From Clostridia bacterium (GTDB lineage: Bacteria; Bacillota; Clostridia; Oscillospirales; Acutalibacteraceae), in assembly GCA_017517865.1 (NCBI GenBank), contig JAFWYB010000056.1, forward strand, positions 1 through 64,000: a stretch of 64,000 nt of DNA, written 5' to 3'. This document shows, one piece after another, positions 42,114-49,308 of the stretch. The notes beneath the pieces are model-generated. The model saw only the letters and a list, made by a program, of their open reading frames with translations, ran no database searches and was not told the DNA's origin. Each line of letters begins with the position of its first letter. Positions within the stretch are counted from its first letter, which is position 1. The position numbers were made by a program, and so were the translations under genes.

Positions 42114-44141
42114 ATGGCTTCAAAAACCGCAAAAAAAAGAAACGCTGTTGTTATCGGTCTTTTCTTTATTTTATTTTTCGGCTTCGCCGTCAATCTTTTC
42201 AGAATACAGATAATTGACTCAAAGTACGAAAGCGAAGCTTCGGTAAGCAGCTTTACGGTAACCGTTGAGGCGGTAAGAGGTGAAATTCTTGACCGCAACG
42301 GATATCCGCTTGTTACAAACCGTCAGGTAAATAAAATTGTTTTCAATTACGACAGCTTCCCCCGTGACAATGAGAGCAGAAACAGAATAATATCTCAGCT
42401 TATTGCCTTATTCGACAAAAACAACACTGAGTGGAATGATAATCTACCCATAGAGGTAAAGGGTGATAGCCTCAGCTTTACCGAGGGTAAGGAAAACGAG
42501 GTATCCTATCTTAAAAGTGAGGCCTTTCTTGACCTGAACTATTATGCCACCGTTGAAAACTGCTACAAGGCGTTAAGCGACAGATATTCACTTGAAGCTA
42601 TGTCTCTTTCAGAGGGCAGGGATGTAGCCTCTGTTTACTATTCAATGGTGAAAAACGGTTTCAATACGGGCAGAAACTATGTTTTCGCTTCAGATGTTTC
42701 AAATGAGCTTGTTTCGGTTATTATGGAAAAAAGTGATATATTCCCCGGTGTCAATCTTCAGATCTCTTCCGAAAGAGAATACACCGACGGAACGGTAGCT
42801 CCCCATGTGCTCGGAATGGTCGGACCCATAAGTGAAGGTGAGTATGAAGCCTATAAGGAAAGTGGTTACACCATAAATGATGTGGTGGGCAAAAGCGGTA
42901 TTGAGCTCACTCTTGAAAATCAGCTCAGAGGCACAAACGGAGTCAAAAAGATCACCGTTGATTCAAGAGGTAACAGAAAAGAGGAATACACTGTAGAGCC
43001 CGTGAACGGAAATACGGTTATTCTTACAATAGATTACGATGTACAGAAGGTTGCTCAGAAGGCGCTTGCTGACGGTATAGCGAGAATTGAAGAGAAAAAT
43101 CCCAGTCCTTCACACCTTGCGGGTGCGGTTGTTGTTATGGATACAAGGACAAACGAGTGCCTTGCCATAGCTTCATATCCCACCTATGACAACTCAACCT
43201 ATGCTGAAAATGCAACAGAGCTTAACACTGATGCGGCAACACCTCTTTGGAACAGAGCACTGCGAAGCACATATACGCCCGGCTCCACAATTAAGCCTGC
43301 TGTTGCAATTGCAGGCCTTGAGGAGGGTGTATTGACTGCCGACACAAGAGTAACCTGCGCGGGTATATATAAGTATTACGAGGACTATCAGCCGGGCTGT
43401 ATTGACACCCACGGCAGACAGAATGTTGTAAATGCACTTTTCAATTCCTGCAACATTTTCTTTTACGAAACCTCCCGACTTTTAGGTATTGATAAGCTGA
43501 ACAGCTATTTCAAGATGTTCGGTCTCGGTGAAAAAACAGGTATAGAGCTTGTTGAAAGCACGGGTACCGTTGACAGTGTTGAATTAAGAGAATCCAAGGG
43601 TGAGCTCTGGACTCCCGGCCTTACAATTCAGGCGGGTATCGGTCACGGAGACAATCAGTTTACCCCTTTACAGCTTTGCTCCTATGCTTCAACCATAGCA
43701 AACAAAGGTATAAGATATAAGGCAAGCCTTGTTAAGAGTGTAAAAAGCTCAGATCTGAGCCTTACGGTAAGTCAGAATCAGACTCAGATACTTTCTCAGG
43801 CAGATTTCTCGGAAGAAAACTGGGCACTCGTCCACGAAGGTATGCTCAAGGTAGGTACCGAGGGCTATGCGGACTTTACCGACGTACCCGAAAAGGTAGC
43901 GGCTAAGACGGGTACCACCACGGTTGAAAAGCGGGTGAACGGCAAGATGAGAGAGACGTATAACGGCTTCATTATTACCTTTGCACCCTACGAAAATCCC
44001 GAAATAGCGATAAGCGTTGTTGTTGAGGGCGCCGGAAGCGGTGTTTCAACGGCACCTATAGCATCTGATATAATGGAATATTATTTCTCTGTGAGTGACA
44101 AAGCAGAAACAGACCGACAGGAAAACACTTTGCTTAAGTAA
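42114..44141 (+). CDS. mrdA: Penicillin-binding protein 2 (class B transpeptidase)
   Basis: The start at 42114 (MASKTAKKRNAVV) follows AAAGGAGG. The protein has 675 residues. One membrane helix precedes a dimerisation domain (VEAVRGEILDRNGYPL). The transpeptidase motifs are SxxK in TPGSTIKP (Ser near 390), SxN in FNSCNIF (near 444) and KTG in AAKTGTTT (near 597). It cross-links lateral peptidoglycan with RodA. Its place after mreD identifies it as the elongation PBP. Confidence 0.94.
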   Translation: MASKTAKKRNAVVIGLFFILFFGFAVNLFRIQIIDSKYESEASVSSFTVTVEAVRGEILDRNGYPLVTNRQVNKIVFNYDSFPRDNESRNRIISQLIALFDKNNTEWNDNLPIEVKGDSLSFTEGKENEVSYLKSEAFLDLNYYATVENCYKALSDRYSLEAMSLSEGRDVASVYYSMVKNGFNTGRNYVFASDVSNELVSVIMEKSDIFPGVNLQISSEREYTDGTVAPHVLGMVGPISEGEYEAYKESGYTINDVVGKSGIELTLENQLRGTNGVKKITVDSRGNRKEEYTVEPVNGNTVILTIDYDVQKVAQKALADGIARIEEKNPSPSHLAGAVVVMDTRTNECLAIASYPTYDNSTYAENATELNTDAATPLWNRALRSTYTPGSTIKPAVAIAGLEEGVLTADTRVTCAGIYKYYEDYQPGCIDTHGRQNVVNALFNSCNIFFYETSRLLGIDKLNSYFKMFGLGEKTGIELVESTGTVDSVELRESKGELWTPGLTIQAGIGHGDNQFTPLQLCSYASTIANKGIRYKASLVKSVKSSDLSLTVSQNQTQILSQADFSEENWALVHEGMLKVGTEGYADFTDVPEKVAAKTGTTTVEKRVNGKMRETYNGFIITFAPYENPEIAISVVVEGAGSGVSTAPIASDIMEYYFSVSDKAETDRQENTLLK

Positions 44142-44170
44142 AAGGAAAACTATAAAAAGGGTGGCTTTAG

Positions 44171-44887
44171 ATGGCAGAAAAAATTGTTGTTGCCTCGGGT
44201 AAGGGCGGTGTAGGTAAAACCTCTCTTACGGTAGGTATAGGTAAAGCTCTTCATAAAATGGGGAAAAGAGTGCTGATTATTGACTGCGATATATTAAGAA
44301 GCGTTGACCTTCTTACGGGAATAACGGAAAATCTGCTTTACGATTGGGGCGACGTTATTTTAGAAAGATGTGAAGCAGAAGCGGCGATTTACCCCTCCGC
44401 AGACGTAGCAGTTATGACCTGCCCCACAGATTATGACGGTATAACCGAAAATGATATGAAGGAGCTTCTCAGGAGCCTTGAAGATGATTTCGATTATATT
44501 CTTCTCGATGCTCCCGCAGGTATAGGCAGAGGCTTCAGACTTGCCTTTGCCGGTGCAGACAGAGGACTCGTTGTTTCAACTGCAGATATGGTCTGTGTAA
44601 GAAGTGCCTGCAGAGCTGCCGATGTAATGTATTCGGCGGGTATGACCGACGTGCGTCTGATAATCAACCGCATTATGAAAAAGGATATAAAAAAGGGAAG
44701 GCTTCTCAACATTGATACGGTGATAGATTCAACTCAGGTGCAGCTTATAGGCGTTGTGCCCGAGGATGCAAAAATTCGTCTTGGTGCTATGGGTAAGAGC
44801 ATATATAAAAAGGGACAGGTCTCTTACTTACCTCTTACTAATATCGCAGCAAGAATATGCGGAGAATACATAGCTCTCACTCTGTAA
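44171..44887 (+). CDS. MinD-like P-loop ATPase
   Basis: The protein has 238 residues. The deviant Walker A is SGKGGVGKTS. LIIDCDILRSVDLLTG and YILLDAPAGIGRGF are further MinD/ParA motifs. It sits where minC-minD-minE often follow the PBP2 gene, but no minC or minE is present in this window. The C-terminus (ARICGEYIALTL) lacks the basic amphipathic membrane-targeting helix of MinD. So it may be a MinD relative with a different partner, or a shortened MinD. Confidence 0.82.
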   Translation: MAEKIVVASGKGGVGKTSLTVGIGKALHKMGKRVLIIDCDILRSVDLLTGITENLLYDWGDVILERCEAEAAIYPSADVAVMTCPTDYDGITENDMKELLRSLEDDFDYILLDAPAGIGRGFRLAFAGADRGLVVSTADMVCVRSACRAADVMYSAGMTDVRLIINRIMKKDIKKGRLLNIDTVIDSTQVQLIGVVPEDAKIRLGAMGKSIYKKGQVSYLPLTNIAARICGEYIALTL

Positions 44888-44956
44888 AATAAACAAAGCC
44901 GTTTGTGCAAAACCGACAATATTCTTTCGTAATAATCCTTCTTTTCAGAAAAACTA

Positions 44957-44985
44957 TTGCTATTTGCAAATTTTTTTGTTAATAT
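44957..44985 (+). promoter_or_regulatory. mgsA promoter
   Basis: TTGCTA, a 17-bp spacer, then TAATAT, 34 bp before the mgsA start. Confidence 0.65.
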
Positions 44986-45019
44986 ACAAAATGACGAAAC
45001 TTCGGAAAGGCGGGAATAT

Positions 45020-45424
45020 ATGAATATAGCCCTTATCGCACACGACGCAAAAAAAGAGCTTATGACACAGTTCTGCATAGCCTATTGCGGAACCTTAAGT
45101 AAGCACTCACTTTGCGCAACAGGTACAACAGGTAAAATGGTAAGCGAAGCAACCGGACTTGAAATTACAAAGTTCCTTTGCGGATATCAGGGCGGCGAAG
45201 AGCAGATCGCTGCAAGAATTGCCTGCAATGAAATCGACCTTCTTCTTATGTTCCGTGACCCCTTGACTGCCAAGGCTCATGAGCCCAACGAAGCAAGTCT
45301 TTTAAGGCTTTGTGATGTTCACAACATCCCGGTTGCAACAAATATTGCAACTGCAGAAGCCCTTGTTCACGCCCTTGAAAGAGGCGACCTCGACTGGCGT
45401 GACATTGTTAATCCCAAGTTTTAA
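45020..45424 (+). CDS. mgsA: Methylglyoxal synthase
   Basis: The start at 45020 (MNIALIAHDAKKELM) follows GGAAAGGCGGG and lies after the promoter; an upstream in-frame ATG is inside the -35/-10 region. The protein has 134 residues. AHDAKK, CATGTTGKMV, GGEEQIAARI and FRDPLTAKAHEPN are the conserved phosphate and catalytic segments. It converts dihydroxyacetone phosphate to methylglyoxal, a glycolytic overflow step. Confidence 0.94.
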   Translation: MNIALIAHDAKKELMTQFCIAYCGTLSKHSLCATGTTGKMVSEATGLEITKFLCGYQGGEEQIAARIACNEIDLLLMFRDPLTAKAHEPNEASLLRLCDVHNIPVATNIATAEALVHALERGDLDWRDIVNPKF

Positions 45425-45429
45425 TTTAA

Positions 45430-45660
45430 TAATATAAATGCTATGACGGAAAAGAGTAAGCGGCTTTTCGCGTACAGAGAGAGGTGCCGAGGCTGGAAGC
45501 ACTTTACGTAAGAAAACCGCCCAAGACATTCCCGAGCAGACCGCAAGGTACGTTTGCCGCGTTAAGGCATCGAGAGGGACGCTTCAGTGCGTTCAATCGG
45601 GGTGGTACCGTGGAGCTTGACTTCATCCCCAATGCGAAAGCATTGGGGTATTTTTATTTT
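45430..45660 (+). ncRNA. T-box leader of hisS-aspS
   Basis: The T-box core GGGTGGTACCGTGG is at 45600-45613, and a terminator (CCCCAATGC-GAAA-GCATTGGGG then a T-rich tail) is at 45627-45660. Stem I shows the AGTA bulge side in GAGTAAG (45454-45460), AGAGAG with GGCTGGAAG in the distal loop, and pairing of GCGG with CCGC. Opposite the bulge the specifier reads GAC (45525-45527, Asp) followed by A. Uncharged tRNA-Asp should stabilise the antiterminator and switch on the downstream synthetases. The Asp reading is inferred from hand folding. Confidence 0.9.
45627..45660 (+). terminator. T-box-controlled intrinsic terminator
   Basis: The stem CCCCAATGC / GCATTGGGG has a GAAA loop and ends in TATTTTTATTTT. 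Heptamer repeats begin 2 bp later. Confidence 0.9.
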
Positions 45661-45661
45661 G

Positions 45662-45921
45662 ATGCAGAATACAGAGTGTAGGGTCACTTCGTTAAAATGC
45701 AGAATGCAGAGTGCAAAATGCAAAATGAAGGGTCGCTTCGCTCCGAAATTATCCGCTTTAAAAAGATATAAAATAAAAGTGATACCCACCGAGCTGCCTT
45801 TATTTATACTTTTATAATCAACACTCTTCCCTTTTTGTAAAACCTATCTTACGCAGGTTGGCACTGAATATCTGATACAAGGTCGGTTGCGACCGCAATT
45901 CTGCATTTTGCATTTTACATT
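45662..45921. repeat. Heptamer-bounded insert A2 between the T-box and hisS
   Basis: Degenerate TGCARAA-type heptamers run from 45662 to 45725 (ATGCAGA, ATACAGA, GTGTAGG; then ATGCAGA, ATGCAGA, GTGCAAA, ATGCAAA). The same repeat returns inverted at 45894-45921 (CGCAATTCTGCATTTTGCAT). About 170 bp without any gene lie between, including GGGTCGCTTCGCTCC and CTCCGAAATTATC, the latter also present at 37878. This looks like an insertion that lengthened the leader. Confidence 0.75.
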
Positions 45922-45947
45922 AAAAATCAATCCCAGGAGGATAAACT

Positions 45948-47279
45948 ATGGCACTAATTACAAAATCAATCAAAGGAACACTTGACCTTTTACCTGCCGA
46001 AAGCCACAAGAGACAGTTTGTTGAGCACACTTGTCTTGAAATTGCACAGAATTTCGGCTACAAAGAAATCCGCACCCCGGTTTTTGAGCATACCGAGCTT
46101 TTTCAGCGCGGAGTAGGTGACACCACCGATGTTGTTCAGAAGGAAATGTACACCTTCGAGGATAAGGGCGGCCGTTCAATCACACTTCGCCCCGAGGGTA
46201 CAGCAGGCGTGGTACGTTCATACCTTGAGCACGGACTTTTCAATGAGCCTATGCCTCAGAAAATGTGCTATCTCACATCCTGCTATCGCTATGAGAAGCC
46301 TCAGGCGGGCAGACTTCGTGAATTCCATCAGTTCGGTATAGAGTGCCTAGGCAGTGCTTCACCTGCCTGCGATGCTGAGGTAATCTCCGTTGCACAGAAT
46401 CTTTTTGATTTTCTCGGCGTAAAAAACTTAAAGCTTGAAATCAACTCAATCGGCTGTAAGGAATGCCGCAAGGATTATCACGCCGCTTTACACAGCTATT
46501 TCGAAAGCAAAAAAGAGGAGCTGTGCGGCACCTGCCTTGGCAGACTTGAGCGTAATCCTATGAGAATACTTGACTGTAAGAGCCCCGTTTGCTCAGCAAT
46601 TGCTAAGGATGCTCCCAAGGTAACAGACTATCTCTGCGATGACTGTAAGGTACATTTTGAGTCGGTACAGAATTATCTCAAGGCTATGGGCATTGATTAC
46701 ACCGTTAACCCCACAATCGTAAGAGGTCTTGACTATTACTCAAGAACCGTATTTGAGTTTGTTTCAACAGATATAGGCGCTCAGGGCACTGTATGTGGCG
46801 GCGGACGCTATGACGGACTTGTTGAAGAGGTGGGCGGTAATCCTACTCCCGCACTGGGCTTCGGTATGGGCATAGAAAGACTTATGCTGCTTATGGAAAA
46901 TCAGGGACTTCCCTTCCCCGAGGCTGCAAAGTGTGAGCTTTATATCGCTACAATGGGTGAAAAGGCAACAGTTCAGGCGGCGGCGATGGCAAATGCTCTC
47001 AGACGCGAGGGTATGTTCGTTGAGTTTGACGTTGTGGGCAGAAGTGTAAAAGCACAGATGAAGTACGCTAACAAAATCGGTGCAAAGTTTACCGTTGTAA
47101 TCGGCGACAGTGAGCTTGAAAGCGGCATCGTAAGGCTTAAGAATATGGAAAGCGGTGAAGAGCAGGAGCTTTCACTTGCAAGCTTTGAGAGTGATATTTT
47201 AAATATCTCAATAGCAGAAAGCCTTAAAGAATTTGATAACATTGACCTTTCCGCACTTACGGGAAGCTTTGAAATATAA
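45948..47279 (+). CDS. hisS: Histidyl-tRNA synthetase
   Basis: The protein has 443 residues and is preceded by CCAGGAGG. It is class II: motif 1 is near the N-terminus (GTLDLLPAES), RPEGTAGVVRSYLEHG and CYRYEKPQAGRLREFHQFG form motif 2, GLDYYSRTVFEF is a HisRS signature, and LGFGMGIERLMLL is motif 3. The C-terminal anticodon domain is complete. It is transcribed with aspS and controlled by the T-box 290 bp upstream. Confidence 0.96.
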   Translation: MALITKSIKGTLDLLPAESHKRQFVEHTCLEIAQNFGYKEIRTPVFEHTELFQRGVGDTTDVVQKEMYTFEDKGGRSITLRPEGTAGVVRSYLEHGLFNEPMPQKMCYLTSCYRYEKPQAGRLREFHQFGIECLGSASPACDAEVISVAQNLFDFLGVKNLKLEINSIGCKECRKDYHAALHSYFESKKEELCGTCLGRLERNPMRILDCKSPVCSAIAKDAPKVTDYLCDDCKVHFESVQNYLKAMGIDYTVNPTIVRGLDYYSRTVFEFVSTDIGAQGTVCGGGRYDGLVEEVGGNPTPALGFGMGIERLMLLMENQGLPFPEAAKCELYIATMGEKATVQAAAMANALRREGMFVEFDVVGRSVKAQMKYANKIGAKFTVVIGDSELESGIVRLKNMESGEEQELSLASFESDILNISIAESLKEFDNIDLSALTGSFEI

Positions 47280-47291
47280 GGAGTGTAGATT

Positions 47292-49067
47292 ATGGATTTA
47301 ATGACAGGACTTAAAAGAACCGACTACTGCGGCACCCTCAGAGCAGAGGACTGCGGCAGAGAGGTTGTTGTTTGCGGCTGGGTACAGAGACAGAGAGACC
47401 TGGGCGCACTTATCTTCGTTGACCTTCGTGACAGAACAGGTATCGTTCAGCTTGCCTTTGATGACGGTACCGAAAAGGAAATTTTCGACAAGGCATTCAC
47501 CGTCAGAAGTGAATTCGTTCTTATGGCAAAGGGTACAGTAAGAGAGCGTTCCTCAAAGAATACGGAAATTCCCACAGGTGAAATTGAAATCACAGTTACC
47601 GATCTTCGCGTGCTCGGCAAGAGTGAGACTCCTCCCTTTGAAATCATCGAAAACTGCCAGACAGCAGAGCTTACAAGACTCAAGTACCGCTATCTCGACC
47701 TTCGCCGACCCGACTTGCAGAAGAACATTCTTATGCGTCACAGAATCACAAAAATTACCCGTGACTACTTTGATGACAACGGCTTTATCGAGATAGAAAC
47801 ACCTATTCTTATCAAGTCAACTCCCGAGGGCGCAAGAGATTTCCTCGTTCCCTCAAGAATACACAAGGGTCAGTTCTATGCTCTGCCCCAGTCACCTCAG
47901 CTTTACAAGCAGCTTTCAATGGTTGCAGGCTTTGACAGATATATGCAGATTGCCCGTTGCTTCCGTGATGAGGACCTGCGTGCAGACCGTCAGCCCGAAT
48001 TTACACAGATTGACGTTGAAATGAGCTTCATTGATAAGGAAGACATTCTTTCACTTATCGAGGGCTTTATGAAGAGAGTATTCAAGGAGGCTATCGGTGT
48101 TGATATTGAAACTCCGCTTCCCAGACTCACTTATGCAGAGGCTATGGAGCGTTACGGCTCAGATAAGCCTGATACACGCTACGCTATGGAAATCACCGAC
48201 ATCGGTGAAGAGGTTAAGAGCTGCGGCTTCGGCGTATTTACAGGCGCACTTGAAAACGGCGGTAAGGTTGCGGCTATTACTGCTAAAAATGCTTTCTCAA
48301 TTCTCACAAGAAAAGAGGTTGACAAGCTTACGGAGTTTGTAAGAGGTATCGGTGCAAAAGGTCTTGCATGGGCAAGAATCGGCGAAGACGGTACTGTTGC
48401 GTCATCCTTTGCCAAGTTTATGACAGAGGACGAAATGAAGGCTATTATGGCAAAATGCGGCGCAGAAAACGGCGACGTTATCCTTATTGTTGCAGATAAG
48501 GCAAGCACCACTCTTTCCGTACTCGGCTCACTCCGTCAGACAGTTGCAAAGAAGCTTGATATCATCCCGGCAGACAAGTATAACCTTCTCTGGGTTGTCG
48601 AGTTCCCCTTCTTCGATTGGGACGAGGAAGCAGGACAGTATGTTGCTATGCATCATCCGTTCACATCACCTCTTGACGAGTGTCTCAGCTATCTTGAAAC
48701 AGACAAGGCTAAGGTAAGAGCTAACGCTTACGACCTTGTACTCAACGGCATTGAGCTTGCAAGCGGCTCCATAAGAATCACCGACCCCGAGCTTCAGAAG
48801 AGAATATTCACCCTTCTCGGCCTTTCCGACGAGGAAGCTCAGGAAAAGTTCGGCTATCTTACCAACGCCTTCAAATACGGCGCACCTCCCCACGGTGGTA
48901 TCGGTCTCGGTCTTGACAGACTTGTTATGCAGATGTTAAGACTTGAAACTCTTCGTGATGTTGTTGCCTTCCCCAAGGTACAGAATGCAAGCGAGCCTAT
49001 GACAGACTGCCCTGCATTTGTTGATAAGGAGCAGCTCGACGTGCTCGGTATAGGACTTACGGAGTAA
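47292..49067 (+). CDS. aspS: Aspartyl-tRNA synthetase
   Basis: The protein has 591 residues. An N-terminal OB-fold (VCGWVQRQRDLGALIFVDLRDRTG) precedes the class II core with FIEIETPILIKSTPEGARDFLVPSR, the GAD insertion domain of bacterial AspRS (about residues 290-420), and GLGLDRLVMQM as motif 3. It starts 12 bp after hisS. The probable GAC specifier in the T-box fits this gene. Confidence 0.96.
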   Translation: MDLMTGLKRTDYCGTLRAEDCGREVVVCGWVQRQRDLGALIFVDLRDRTGIVQLAFDDGTEKEIFDKAFTVRSEFVLMAKGTVRERSSKNTEIPTGEIEITVTDLRVLGKSETPPFEIIENCQTAELTRLKYRYLDLRRPDLQKNILMRHRITKITRDYFDDNGFIEIETPILIKSTPEGARDFLVPSRIHKGQFYALPQSPQLYKQLSMVAGFDRYMQIARCFRDEDLRADRQPEFTQIDVEMSFIDKEDILSLIEGFMKRVFKEAIGVDIETPLPRLTYAEAMERYGSDKPDTRYAMEITDIGEEVKSCGFGVFTGALENGGKVAAITAKNAFSILTRKEVDKLTEFVRGIGAKGLAWARIGEDGTVASSFAKFMTEDEMKAIMAKCGAENGDVILIVADKASTTLSVLGSLRQTVAKKLDIIPADKYNLLWVVEFPFFDWDEEAGQYVAMHHPFTSPLDECLSYLETDKAKVRANAYDLVLNGIELASGSIRITDPELQKRIFTLLGLSDEEAQEKFGYLTNAFKYGAPPHGGIGLGLDRLVMQMLRLETLRDVVAFPKVQNASEPMTDCPAFVDKEQLDVLGIGLTE

Positions 49068-49151
49068 TTCGTAATTACGCCACACATGGGCTCAAGGTTA
49101 AACACCGCCCGACGGATATACAAGGATATATCCCATTGAATTTAAATTGTA

Positions 49152-49178
49152 GGGGAGGGCCGATGTGCCCTCCCTTTT
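49152..49178 (+). terminator. Intrinsic terminator after aspS
   Basis: GGGGAGGGC...GCCCTCCC followed by TTTTAATTTT. It ends the hisS-aspS transcript. Confidence 0.85.
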
Positions 49179-49200
49179 AATTTTAGCAAATAAAAATATC

Positions 49201-49234
49201 AATCGGCAGATGTATTCCTGCCGATTAGTTTTTT
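49201..49234 (+). terminator. Second hairpin terminator
   Basis: AATCGGCAG...CTGCCGATT followed by AGTTTTTTCG. It backs up the terminator 25 bp upstream and insulates the surface-protein gene. Confidence 0.75.
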
Positions 49235-49249
49235 CGTAAATTTATTATG

Positions 49250-49278
49250 TTGACATAACGCCTTTACAATGGTAAAGT
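49250..49278 (+). promoter_or_regulatory. Promoter for the LRR/FnIII surface protein
   Basis: TTGACA, a 17-bp spacer, then TAAAGT, 31 bp before the start. A TATAAT 5 bp further on is at the wrong spacing from this -35. Confidence 0.6.
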
Positions 49279-49308
49279 ATAATTAAGAAATAAAAGGAGG
49301 AAAATTAT

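Noticed and set aside
45484-45681. Plus-strand ORF within the hisS leader
   Set aside because: It overlaps the T-box core and terminator and has no ribosome site.
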